Both the position numbers and the translations under genes were made by a program. Of a stretch of 64,000 nt of DNA, positions 46,090 to 55,741 are shown in pieces. The DNA is from Margaritifera margaritifera (lineage: Eukaryota > Mollusca > Bivalvia > Unionida > Margaritiferidae), in NCBI GenBank assembly GCA_029931535.1, contig JAQPZY010001398.1, forward strand, positions 1 to 64,000. The letters run 5' to 3'. The stretch's first letter is position 1. The number at the start of each line of letters is the position of its first letter. A model generated the notes under the pieces. It made no database searches. It saw only the letters and a list, made by a program, of their open reading frames with translations, and was not told where the DNA came from.

Positions 46090-46345
46090 TTAAAATTTTA
46101 TCAAACACAAACACACACCACACAATCCATTTTTAAAAAATTTTATTTTTATTTTTTTAGCAAACACAAACACAAACACACCCTACATCCAAATTTTTAA
46201 TTTTGTATTTTTTATCAAACACACACCACACAACCCTTTTAATTTTTTATTTTTTTATCAAACACAACACACACCACACAACCCTTTTTTAAATTTGTTA
46301 TTTTTATTTTTTATCAAACACACACCACAAACACACACTCTATAC
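46090..46345 (-). repeat. ACACACC-rich minisatellite between cassettes 2 and 3
   Basis: About five imperfect units alternate CAAACACACACCACACAA with T/A-rich runs. They are related to the array at 45,345-45,480. Confidence 0.8.
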
Positions 46346-46497
46346 AAACATACTCTGCAAACACAAATCAGGGAATGGGAATTTTTTTTTTTTTTTTTGG
46401 AGTGGGGAAGACAAAGAAAAACACACAAACACACCACCGACAAACACAATTGTTTTTAGCCAATCTGAGAATGGGTATCTTTTCTAGAGATCTGGGT

Positions 46498-46513
46498 GGC
46501 CCTGAAAAGGGCC
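46498..46513 (-). terminator. Histone-type 3' stem-loop, cassette 3
   Basis: The best of the three. The minus strand reads CCAAC, then GGCCCTTTTCAGGGCC, then ACCCA, the classical metazoan histone flanks. TCTAGAAAAGATA follows about 8 nt later. It begins 21 nt after the stop codon at 46,535. Confidence 0.9.
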
Positions 46514-46534
46514 GTTGGGGTTAAGAAGTTATGT

Positions 46535-46930
46535 TTAACTTCTGGTAGCAGTAGTAGCGGCAGCCGCAGCAGGACGGCCACGTTTTGCCACGGGTCTCGT
46601 GGCTGTAGGACAAGGTATCTTTCTGGTGAAAGAGAAGGCAAACTCCTCACAATCCATCTTACAGGTGACTTCTCCGTCTGCTGGTTTCAGCTGCTGCAAG
46701 AGTTGTTGTTGTTGTTGTTGCCTTTGCTGCTGATACTGCTGCAGTCTTTGTCTCTCCTCCCATTCTGTTCTGTCCCTGATGATTTCTTTTCTCAGAACTT
46801 CTTCCACCAGATCTTGAGCCATTTGCAGGAAGATCATCGTCTTTTTCTTCGGGTTGTTCTGAAGCAAATGATGCCTCACCCTCTGCATGTTCACCATGGC
46901 TTCGTTCAACTTGCTAATCTTGGCTGCCAT
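46535..46930 (-). CDS. Cassette gene 3: coiled-coil protein with basic AT-hook-like tail
   Basis: The ATG at 46,930 (MAAKISKLNEAMVNMQRV) is chosen because upstream in-frame sequence is repeat DNA. Helices (FLQMAQDLVEEVLRKEII) are followed by a Gln-rich coiled coil (46,680-46,740) and a basic end with an AT-hook-like KRGRP followed by Ala/Thr repeats. About 131 aa. A 1.2 kb repeat starts about 80 bp upstream, where the promoter should be, and no TATAAAG module is seen, so this cassette may have lost its promoter. Function unknown; a DNA-binding or chromatin role is a guess from the tail. Confidence 0.55.
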   Translation of the reverse strand: MAAKISKLNEAMVNMQRVRHHLLQNNPKKKTMIFLQMAQDLVEEVLRKEIIRDRTEWEERQRLQQYQQQRQQQQQQLLQQLKPADGEVTCKMDCEEFAFSFTRKIPCPTATRPVAKRGRPAAAAATTATRS

Positions 46931-47011
46931 CTTCTTGAAGTGTGGTTGTTGAGATCGTGACAAGTCCACGAGAGTGACTGAACTGATTGATTGATTGATT
47001 GATTGTTGAAT

Positions 47012-48240
47012 TAAAGTCGTGTGCGCCCATTCGGGCATGTACGACTATGTACCCCTACAACGTGCGAAGCATGCATAAGGGGATTCAATGTGTGATTAAA
47101 CACACTATAATTATGGTCAGGTGTGTTGACAGTTTGCAACACACCTGACACTTTACTGATTGAGTACACCCCTCCAGCGCAGCATGGTTCCCCACAGTTA
47201 AGGGGGTTAAAATGAATGCGCGCTATTGGAGGGTGTGTACATTTAACACACCCCACCATCAATGCATAGTTTCCCCACAAACGGGGGTTCATTGAAGGCA
47301 TGATATTGGGAGGTGTGTTTATACCTGTACATAGGACTAAAACCACAATGTTTACAGGTATATAGGTGCGCGATAGCGCACTTGTTGATTGAATTGCTTC
47401 AAGGTCTCAGTCTGGAGTGGCAGGCGGCACGGACTAGGCAAGCGAAAGCGCGAAGCGTGACGGAAGCTGAAACGCCAGGAACGTACATACATGATCAAAT
47501 TCTGCCCAGTTAACTAAGTCGGGCTGTCCCTAATACCAATAAAGTGTTAGCCACTTGTTCAATTATGACAATACTTCAAGTTTCAAAGAATTTTCCATTT
47601 GACGCGATAATTCCAGTTGTTAAAAATTTTGTGTACAGAGTGTACATATTATTTTCAAAAACAATATCAATCTTTGAGTAAGAATTACTCGTGTATCATT
47701 TTCGTATCACGCACACTACAATTTTGAGTTGTAATTTTTAGACGGTGGTTCGAAATTGATCAAATTTGTGTTGTAAAAGAGTATAATCAAAAGGGGTTTT
47801 CGAAAAAATGCCAAATTGAAAACCCCATTGATTCAGGCAATATATTAGCCCTTAAAAGGACTATTTAGCCCTTAAAAGGACTATTGTTAACAGCAGGTGG
47901 TCCCCGGTAGAGAAGCTCTGTCAAACTGCTGTGTCAGCTCTTTCCTTATCGCAGCGCCCTCTTGGTAGCTCGCCATGCTTTGCATGCTGCTCATTGTAGT
48001 CGGCTGTTGGCGGGGGAGTAGGTCGACAGTTTGAAAACCATTGGCCTATGTACCATCCTTGGCCCCATACTTCCATACTTCATTGTAGTTGTAGTTGGGT
48101 GTTCCATAGGAGCTGACCAACACTGCCTCCTCCCCTCCTCGTCCACTGCGACTCTGCTCTACCTTAGCACGTCTGCCACACGTCTGCTCTGCTCCACTTG
48201 CTGCTGCCTGAATGAATGGAATGAATGAATGTGAATGGCG
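47012..48240 (-). repeat. 1.2 kb repeat family, right inverted arm
   Basis: Reverse-oriented copy of 42,868-44,090, with the terminal hairpin at 47,016-47,046 next to a (GATT)n tract (46,981-47,002), the TTAACAGCAGG junction at 47,888 and a GAATGGCG end near 48,235. Differences from the left arm are mostly substitutions and small indels. Confidence 0.75.
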
Positions 48241-48269
48241 ACTGAACTGATGATGATGATATTTGCATT

Positions 48270-49020
48270 AACGTCGTGTGCGCCCATTCGGGCATGTACG
48301 ACGATTTACCCCCACAGCGTGCGAAGCACGCATAGGGGGGTTCAGTGGTCAGGTGTGTTGACAGATTGCAACCACCTGACTCTTTAAAAAGTACACCCCT
48401 CCAGCGCAGCATGGTTCCCCACAATTAAGGGGGTTAATTGGATGCGCGCTATTGGAGGGTGTGTACAATTTACACACCCCAGAAGGATGTGTAAGCTTTA
48501 ATTTTGAAATTTTGAAATATACCTGTACATAGGACTAGAACCACAATGTTTACAGGTATACAGGTGTCCGCTAGCGCACTTACGAAATTGCTTCAAGGAT
48601 TCAGTCTGGAGTGGCAGGCGGCACGGACTAGGCAAGCGAAGGCGCCAAGTGTGACAGAAAACCCTTTAACGCCAGGAACGTACATGATCAAATTCTGCCC
48701 AGTTAGCTAAGTCGGGCTGTCCCTATTACCAATTGTGTGTTAGCCACAAGTTGTAAGTATGGTCACATTTCACAGTTGAATAAAATTTTCCTATTTCCCG
48801 ATCAATTTTGAATTTTCGTGTACGAAATGTACATATATTTTCCGAAAAATGATAATAGAAAAATGAGGTTTAAGTACCCCATTAATTTATTTTTTGTGAT
48901 CTTAATCAGATATTGTAAAGTTATCATTGGATTCGGTGGATAATTGATCATATTTGTGTTGAAATTTAGTTATATTTCGAAAAGGTTTTCAAGCCAAAGT
49001 GAAAACCATTAGGCAGTTAA
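48270..49020 (-). repeat. 1.2 kb repeat family, third, diverged and shorter copy
   Basis: Hairpin end at 48,272-48,303, preceded by (GAT)n. It parallels 47,012-47,890 and ends at GCAGTTAA (49,013-49,020), where it abuts the 3' end of the gene at 49,017-49,984. The TTAA supplies that gene's stop codon. Confidence 0.7.
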
Positions 49021-49984
49021 CAAACTCTTTCACCCTTAGCAGGCTTCGGTAGGATTTGCTCCTGGAAAAACGATTTCAGGTGGTCCGGTATGTATTCCAA
49101 GGCCGTTCGTCTAACACGCTCTTTCGGGACGCTCGGGCTAAGGTAATCATTCATGTCGCATGGTAGGTAGTATGAATCGTACAAAAGAGCCTCGTACTCC
49201 ACTTCGTGGTATGTCATCATGTGTCTCGCGATTGTTGAAGCTAATGGTAATGGGCAGTCGAAGAAAGCCCTTCCCCCATTGTTGTAAGGCTCCGATTGTT
49301 TTTTTTGTCCGTATTCTGCTAGCTTTGGTTTGTCTCCCACCACAATCTTCGTGGGTCCTCGCCTGAACTACCACCTTAAGGTCGTCGACGAACTTTATGG
49401 CCTCTTTCTTACCTAGCCATAGCTCATTCATTCCTCACTTGTATGTTATATCATACAAAAGTTGCCCAGCCTGCTTATGTATTACAGGGTCTTCATCTTC
49501 CGGTTGTGGGGTAGGTTGTGGGGTGGGTGGGTGTAACTTGCACGCTTCCGCCGCTTCCTGAGTTTCCTTCTGTTTTACCGGTGTTTTGGTTATGGTTTTT
49601 GACCTTGATGGCGAGGAGATTTGTGATGCTACGGTACTTGGCGACGTTCCTGTCGTTTCCTGTTGCTTTGTATCCCCTTGAGTTTCCTTCCTAACACCAG
49701 CTGGTAAAGTTGGACTTGTTGTTGTTGCTGGGTTCCTTGCAGGAGTTGATGTTGAGGTAAATTGACTCGTTGGTTCCTTGGGAGGGGCAGTTGGTCTCAA
49801 CTGGCTCTGCTGCGCGGTAGGCGTCTGCCTATTACGCCCCCACTGTGTTTGTGGTCTCCCTCCCTGTCCCGGTCTTCTATAAGGCCCTCCTCTTTCCCAT
49901 GGGCTTCTTTCTATTGGACTTCTTCTGTCTTCCTCCCAAATAAGAAGAAGAGTCGTTCTCTTCGCTTGAGCCCGGAGGTTCCAT
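49017..49984 (-). pseudogene. Accessory gene 4: unknown, Pro/Thr-rich, cut at its 3' end
   Basis: ATG at 49,984 (MEPPGSSEENDSSSYLGG). A frame change near 49,930 leads to an Arg/Gly-rich stretch (RGGPYRRPGQGGRPQTQWG) and a long Pro/Thr/Ser-rich linker. After TGA 49,435 the same frame continues (MNELWLGKKEAIKFVDDL), and after another frame change near 49,340 it ends in a globular-looking part (EYEALLYDSYYLPCDMNDYL) at TAA 49,017. The 34-bp promoter module lies at 50,124. The stop sits at the boundary of an inserted repeat, so the natural C-terminus and any stem-loop are probably lost. No family was recognised. Confidence 0.5.
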
Positions 49985-50123
49985 CCAGTTGCCACTGAAA
50001 GGGCTAAGCCCTTCAGGGCATTCAGTGCATATTCGGGAATTATTAGTTCTATCGCTAAAGATTTTTTTTTTACTTCTTGATCCTACTGTGTTCGCTGTCG
50101 AGACTGAACTGGCCAACGCACAG

Positions 50124-50157
50124 CTTTATATGCTGGAAGCGCGGACGCGATGGAAAA
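50124..50157 (-). promoter_or_regulatory. Promoter module upstream of accessory gene 4
   Basis: Fourth copy of the 34-bp core, with TATAAAG at 50,124-50,130 and CGCGTCCGCGCTTCCAGC. It shares the exact spacing with the other three. The distal GCGGACC box was not seen upstream. Confidence 0.75.
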
Positions 50158-50299
50158 CATGGTTCAGATCGATAGTGAGAAATGGATCGAGTTTGTGACC
50201 TCAGATCAATAGAAAGAGATAGAACATATACATTTTTCTTTTTTTTTTCTTCTTTCAAATCCAATAAAAGACACAACACCATTTTTGTTTTCTTCAAAA

Positions 50300-50926
50300 T
50301 CAACATTTTTTAATGAACAAGAAGTTTCTCTCACATAAAATGCAAACTAAAAAACAAACAACAAATAAAACATGAACGTATTTACAGGGTTGACAACGTT
50401 GGGAAGGCAAACTGAACTTCCACTGTTCTACATCATTCTGATGCACACTACGTTTCTGAGCTAAAGACAACAGATAACCATAATGTTCACAAAACCATCT
50501 TTCTACTTTAGCATCGTTTCGAGCATACTCCCTATCAAAACAAGTCACTAAATGTTCTAAGGAATATCCGAGACTGCGTTGATGAAGAAAATGTACACAA
50601 TAGTGTCCACACACCATAGAATCCTATCCTTCTAATCGGACATTATTGAATCGAGTCGAGACGGCATTTCTTCTCATAAAGTCGAGGATGTCGTCTTCCA
50701 AAGGAGGTAAACCATAAGAATCAAAATATTCCACACAGTGATCGTTGGGAAAGTACACGGCTACCCAATGGGTTCCTGGTCGATGACTGTCGTCGCTATT
50801 GATGGCATAGGCATGAACGTCTTTGGGTTTGCGATGGGGAAGTTCATCTTTGGCACACACCGCAGGATTCCAAGAAGAAGTGTACGAACTGCGAGTCAAC
50901 AGGTAATGAAGTTCCCAGGTATCCAT
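50300..50926 (-). pseudogene. Adenain-type cysteine protease, element 3
   Basis: The protease would mature virion proteins. The start is ATG 50,926 (MDTWELHYLLTRSSY). The triad is visible: His in GTHWVAVYF, Asp in EYFDSYGLPP and the nucleophile Cys in VCGHYC. A TAG at about 50,624 interrupts the frame shortly before the Cys motif; beyond it the same frame is open to 50,300 (C-terminal part with FDREYARNDAKVERWF). Apart from that one base the gene looks complete. It is the first of the virion genes when read from the left, all on the minus strand. Confidence 0.8.
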
Positions 50927-50933
50927 TTTTTCT

Positions 50934-51489
50934 TCACAGGTAATAATAAGTCATCATTTCACACTTGACTTTATGCTTGAACTGATCTGTCAAGTAAGTC
51001 CACGACGATTCACGGCGGGTAGTCTCTGTACTCTGTTGCAAGAGAGCTTCGATGCGTTTGATCTCCAGAGGAGTGAGTGGAGGTGAAGAAGAATTCTGCA
51101 AGTCTTTATACCATTTTCTCAACACCTTTTCTTCTGAGATCTGAGACCAAGCGTCCTCCAAACACTCGTCCGTTTTTTCTTCTACAGTCATCTTCATACA
51201 TTTGTCGTGTTGTTTCTGGCTGGGATGATCGATTTGACATCCATGACAATGTTCTCGGGTCAGGGTGGTAATTTTTTCAGCCAATTCCGTAACATAACAG
51301 CAGACTAAATGTTATTCTTGTTCTCGACATCGACAAGCCATAAATCCAGTAAACACTATTTTTCTCTTCTTCTTTTTTGGGTTCTGAATGAATCACCTCG
51401 TCATCATCAGTGGTAGAAGGTGGTGACTGCTGTGCTTCACAACATCCCTCATCTTCTTCGTCTATCTCCATAGGTTCTTCGTGTTGCAT
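50934..51489 (-). pseudogene. Polinton protein with HPSQ-H-C motif, element 3
   Basis: The start is ATG 51,489 with an acidic leader (MQHEEPMEIDEEDEGCCE). A frame change near 51,350 leads to a Cys-rich start (ACRCRE), then a TAA near 51,328, then an open part with the conserved CHGCQIDHPSQKQHDKCM and a helical C-terminus. This Cys/His block recurs in Polinton ORFs next to the capsid gene and could bind zinc. Its function is not known to me. It ends 8 bp before the protease ATG. Confidence 0.6.
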
Positions 51490-51502
51490 CTTTTTTCTTC
51501 TT

Positions 51503-52824
51503 CTAATAGTCTAGAATCACTTCTCTCAAACTGTTGATTTCTAGAGTATTATCAAATTCTGCATACAAGATGACGTTCACCGTCTCGGGTAGAGGTTGTG
51601 CAAACTGAAGTTCCACACGAAGTTGACCTGATTTTATAGGGTGGAAATGTCCTTCGTCGCTACCTTGGTCAGGAGTGAAATCAAATCTCCACAACGCATA
51701 TCCTCCTGCATAATCCTAGTACGAAATGCCGTGGCTGGTGTTGGTGCTAACTGTCCTGTGCCTTCAAACAGGCTCAAGTAAGATCGCAAGTAATTTTTCT
51801 GGGCATCGCCAAAGTTAGGTTCAAAAGGTCTCGTACACAACGTCTTGCCATCTCGGCTGACTTCTATCTTGGAGACGTTGTAGTATTGAAACTCGAACGG
51901 ATTTTGATTGTGGACTCCGTTGAGGACTGAATTTCGGACGATGCCAATCAGCAAACGTTTGGGAAGCTGTCCTTGAAAGACGTGATCTTCGACTTTGGAT
52001 CGGAGTCCACTGGCAATGGTAAACGTTTTCACTTCCACTCGTCGCACAGGATACTTTGCTGTGGTTCTGCTCAAAGTTTGACTGATGTCGTTGGCTACTT
52101 TAATTAAGACTTCCACACGGCACACGTAAAGTCTGGCTTCTTCGATGATGGTTTTGTACTCGTTGGCATGAGCCATCAAATGGAAGACGGCACTACTGCG
52201 ATTCAGTCTCAGGCGTACATCCACTCCGTTCAACAAATACTTCTCTTGCAACCACATGTCCAAATGCAAACGATCCAACAGTTCTAAAGGGCGTCTGATT
52301 TTCTTTCGACGGTCGTCAGATCCCACATTGTGAGGATTGTTATCTTCTGTCACCGCTGTGTCGTTGAAGGTACCCAAGGTGTCAGGTTTCCATACCACCG
52401 AAGCATCCAGATGAGTGTTCTTGGCATCTTTTCCATAAGTCAAGAGATTTTCCAAGTAAGCACGGTAAGGGTAAGTATCCATGCTGCTGCTGACCAGTTT
52501 GTTATTCAAGTACAAATCTACTTCGCTGAACAAGGAATGCATGAAATTATTGACGGGAGCCACTCGGGCATCGGCCCCAGGATTGATGCCGTCGTCCGTT
52601 TTTATCACTTTGAGTTTCAGGTACAAGTAGCTGCTATTCAGATCGATGTAATCTTCGGTTTGTCCTTTGATTTCAAATTCGATAGGAGCTGAATCCGTCA
52701 AAGACGATACAGGATGACATTCCACTCATTGGGATTCTTGCATCGTCATAATGGTGGGAGGCATGGTAAACAGATCCAGTTCTGACTTGGTACATTCGCA
52801 AGAATCTCGGTAATCAAACACGTC
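51503..52824 (-). pseudogene. Major capsid protein (double jelly-roll), element 3
   Basis: The Polinton hexon-like shell protein. The N-terminal block SCECTKSELDLFTMPPT is in frame with the upstream core gene. A TGA at 52,726 then stands where family members have Trp, immediately before the long open part (51,634-52,725; SPIEF-like SAPIEFEIKG, EDYIDLNSSYLYLKLKV). A frame change near 51,700 moves into the C-terminal block (LWRFDFTPD, GHFHPIKSGQLRVELQF) that ends at 51,503. Total length would be about 440 residues, normal for the family. With only two lesions this is a young pseudogene. Confidence 0.85.
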
Positions 52825-53250
52825 TAATTCTCTGACTGTTCTTCTTTCCTTATTCTGTTTTGGGACACCGTGTGGTTTATGAGCTCTGAAGGGAGGTCGA
52901 CGTCGTCTCTTTCTGCCTTGTCCTTGCTGTGGAGTGGAGGAAGAAGTAATGCCAGGCCCAGAAGCGTGAAGTGAATTTATAGGACTCTCTCGGAGACCCA
53001 AAAGATCTTTTCCAGTGTGCATCAACACATTTTTTCCTGCTCTCATAAAGGCTTCTTTTGGATTTTGTTTGTCGATGAGGACGATTTGCAAAAATTCTTT
53101 TCCTTGCGTCAAAGCGGCATCTTTTAAGGCATGAAATCCTCGAGTCACCATCGGTTTCAAAATGGGGGCTACCGTCCGAAATGCCGATTTTAACATATCT
53201 CCTAAACCGAGTCCTCGTTGTCGAGCCACTCCTCGGTACACCGGATACAT
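52825..53250 (-). CDS. Virion core/pX-like protein, element 3
   Basis: Starts at ATG 53,250 (MYPVYRGVARQRGLGLGDML), the usual start of this Polinton protein. An amphipathic part (RTVAPILKPMVTRGFHALKD) and a basic tail (GRKRRRRPPFRAHKPHG) recall adenovirus pVI/pX-like membrane-lytic or DNA-condensing proteins. No stop separates it from the major capsid N-terminus: the frame runs on through RELDVFDYRD to TGA 52,726. Its natural stop or the capsid start has therefore mutated (GTG stands where an ATG would be expected). Confidence 0.65.
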
Positions 53251-53260
53251 TTTTTTGGTG

Positions 53261-54173
53261 TTACAATTCGCTGGAGAACCTTTTTCGAAAATGTAGTTTC
53301 GCCGCGACTTTTCCTTTGTCAATGAATGGCACACTTTGTCCCAAATCTCCTTTTCTACTAATGTTGACACTGTCAAAATACGATTTTACTGACTGGAAGA
53401 TAATGAGGATGTACAAATTCACGGTGAACGTGATACGTGTTTCCACCTTCTTCGTACGCGGGGACGGCAGAATCCACTTTGAAAGGAATGACTCTCAGTA
53501 AAGGAGTGGCTGTGTTTTCCACCACGTTGTACTCCACCACATCGGACTACACAAACAGTAAATTCAGTCCAACGTTCAATTCGATAGGGGTGCGAAAACC
53601 CTTGGCGAAATCTAAGTTGCTTTGGACTTTTTTATTGAGTAACTTTCTATTTCCACCCAAAATAGCATACAACCCAGGAGAAAAAGTGATGGGCAATATG
53701 TTGTCGTAAGAAAATTGCATCAAGAGACGGCGTGCCACAGGATGGTAACTGATCCGGACACTTTTCTTGGCTTTTTCTATGGCTTTGGCAAAGTGGGCCT
53801 CGAAGATGGTTGCAATCGTGTGCATCAAATGTCGAGCACTAAAATAATACCCCACAGGAATTCTCATGGTAAAGCTCGTCAAGGGAGGAGTGGTCAGGGA
53901 TACCTTTTTGGATTCGTAAAGGTTAGGATCAGTTTTATCCAAGTGTTCTTGTAATTGTTCGTTCAGGATATCCACGATGAAAGTGTTTTGACCTGCGTTG
54001 ATGTTCTCAGCTTGCGTAGGATGAATGATTTCTACCAAACCTACTTCCCAATTAGCTTCGTGATCCAATTGGATGGCCTGAGGTAATTTGGTCGTGAAAC
54101 AACATAAGGTGTTGTTGGGAAACACATCCATGGAACTGTCACTCGGTAAAGTTAAATAAAATTGGTTATTCAT
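53261..54173 (-). pseudogene. Minor capsid (penton-like) protein, element 3
   Basis: Starts MNNQFYLTLPSDSSMDVFPN at 54,173, the typical opening of the Polinton minor capsid protein, followed by LDHEANWEVGLVEIIHP. It is open to TAG 53,547, where a Tyr codon is likely in relatives. The same frame continues (YNVV, TPLLRVIPFKV) to a one-base insertion near 53,374. The C-terminal block (GKVAAKLHFRKRF) ends at 53,261. The gene overlaps the upstream membrane-protein gene by 4 bp (ATGA). Confidence 0.8.
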
Positions 54174-54598
54174 AGTAGTTCGAGGGTTTTGGTCTCCGAG
54201 AAGTCACTCGAGTGCACAGGAGAAAGATGTTCAAACGGTTCCAAAAGAGGACTGGTGTTGTGACTGGAAGAAGGTAGATTGGCGTTGACCGTACCGTTGT
54301 GTTGGCTGCTGTGGTTGTTGTGACCGTCCGTCGTCGTAAATTTCAAAGAGGAACTGGGTAGAAGATAACCGATGCAACTGCCGAATAAAATGGTCCACCA
54401 TTGTTTGTCCCCTTGTTGCAAACTCAAATTGGCAATGGCTGCTCCGATGACACAATACACTACAAAGATTTGGCAGAAAAAGACGATTTGATTTTTAGGC
54501 ACACGTTCTCCGCACCACACCCAGAGCGGTTGTTTTTGTAATTCTAGAAGAGAAGAACTCTGCGAAGGAGTCGAGGTCGTGGTTGTGTTGAATGGCAT
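54170..54598 (-). CDS. Two-helix membrane protein of Polintons, element 3
   Basis: Intact, 142 aa. After a Ser/Thr-rich leader comes the family block RVPKNQIVFFCQIFVVYCVI (first membrane helix), then NLSLQQGDKQWWTILFGSCI and GYLLPSSSLK (second helix). A soluble tail rich in Ser, His and Asn follows. Homologues commonly lie between integrase and minor capsid in animal Polintons. Its role is unknown, possibly in virion membrane or entry. The stop overlaps the start of the minor capsid gene. Confidence 0.7.
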   Translation of the reverse strand: MPFNTTTTSTPSQSSSLLELQKQPLWVWCGERVPKNQIVFFCQIFVVYCVIGAAIANLSLQQGDKQWWTILFGSCIGYLLPSSSLKFTTTDGHNNHSSQHNGTVNANLPSSSHNTSPLLEPFEHLSPVHSSDFSETKTLELL

Positions 54599-54604
54599 GT
54601 TGGG

Positions 54605-55741
54605 TTACTTCTTCTTTTTATAGTCCACGACTTGGGAAGCGGCAATCCAAGAATCAAAACTAGGGGGATATCCTTTCCAACGTACTTTGACTTCTTCCAC
54701 TCGACGTTTACCCACTTTGCGTGTTCTTCGTTCGAGAATGCTTTCGATGTCGTACAAGTCGTCTTCTTTTTTAGTCACTCGTTGTAACTCAGGCAAGTAA
54801 AATGCTCCTTTGAGCACTTCTCCATGCATGTCTTCCAATTTATAGACGGGAGGATCACGTCCATGCACGGGTCCAGTGACAAGAAACAATTCGGTGGTCC
54901 ATTTGGGAAAATAACCTTTGTCAAAAGTGCGTTTGGTTTTTCCGATGCGAACCCAATCTCCCGTCTTCAGCAGTAGGGCTTTCTTCTGGTGTCTCCTCTG
55001 GGGTTTACCAAACAATCGATCAAACACCTTCACTTCGTTTTCAGGGCTGACCTCTTCGGGGGCACATCCGATGCTTCGATGGTACGATTGATTGTAATCT
55101 TTGACCAAACGTGGTAACACGTCGATGTACTTGAGAGTGTGTTGATGTGTAAAATATTTCCACATGCGTTCTTTCAAAGTTCTTTGAAACGTTCGACGAC
55201 ACTAGCTTTGGTTTCAGGATTTTCGGTGGTAAAAAAATGAATGTGTCTTTGTTTCAATTCTTTTTTAAAATGCTTGGCTTAGAAATTCGGTGCCTTTGTC
55301 GGTTTGCCATCGTAAAGGGTGACGACCACTTTGTTTCAACACCAGTTTTAAGGCACGTACCAATTCGGTACTGCTTTTAGAAGTCAAAGGCACGACCCAA
55401 GCGAATGTGGAAAACACGTCGATGACACAAAACAAATATTTGTGACCACGATTGTAGGCTGCCAAATGAGAGACGTTGGCTAAATCTGCTTGCCATTGAT
55501 GGTCGATGCCATCCACTTTGGTTTGACTTCTAGAAAATTTTCGTCGAATGGTTTTATGTAACGTGTACGTCGATTGTTCTTGTAACCATCGTCGTACTTC
55601 TGGCAAACGTACACTTTTCAATTTACTTTTAGCAGCCTGATACAATTTTTGAACTCCTCCGTAACCAGCAGCATGGCCAGGATTGTAGTAGAGACTGGCC
55701 AAAAGTTTCTCCATGGTTTGACTTCTCAATAAGTCACCCAC
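54605..55741 (-). pseudogene. DDE integrase with C-terminal chromodomain, element 3
   Basis: The start is near 55,741 (MGDLLRSQTMEKLLASLYYN). An N-terminal helical region (YTLHKTIRRKF) is followed by the catalytic core: Asp in WQADLAN, Asp in WQTDKGTEF and Glu in KASVVERF. An SH3-like part (LKTGDWVRIGKTKRTFDKGY) and a chromodomain (YDIESILERR, then VKVRWKGYPPSFDSWIAASQ) finish the protein at 54,605. Two frame changes, near 55,270 and near 55,190, flank the Glu block. The chromodomain suggests targeting to modified chromatin, as in chromoviruses. The gene overlaps the preceding ORF by 16 bp. Confidence 0.85.

Noticed and set aside
44520..46513. GC-rich hairpins as bacterial rho-independent terminators
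   Set aside because: No T-run follows on the transcribed strand, stem and loop match the histone consensus exactly, and the context is eukaryotic.
44560..46930. Cassette proteins as divergent core histones or H1
   Set aside because: No histone-fold pattern or known histone motif was seen; only the 3' signal and a basic tail in gene 3 are histone-like.
42868..49020. piggyBac-type MITE, suggested by TTAA at some repeat borders
   Set aside because: Homology between copies extends past the TTAA, and no terminal inverted repeats of that family were seen.
49999..50013. AAGGGCTAAGCCCTT hairpin as another histone-type stem-loop
   Set aside because: The loop and flanks do not fit, and it lies upstream of a gene start rather than after a stop.
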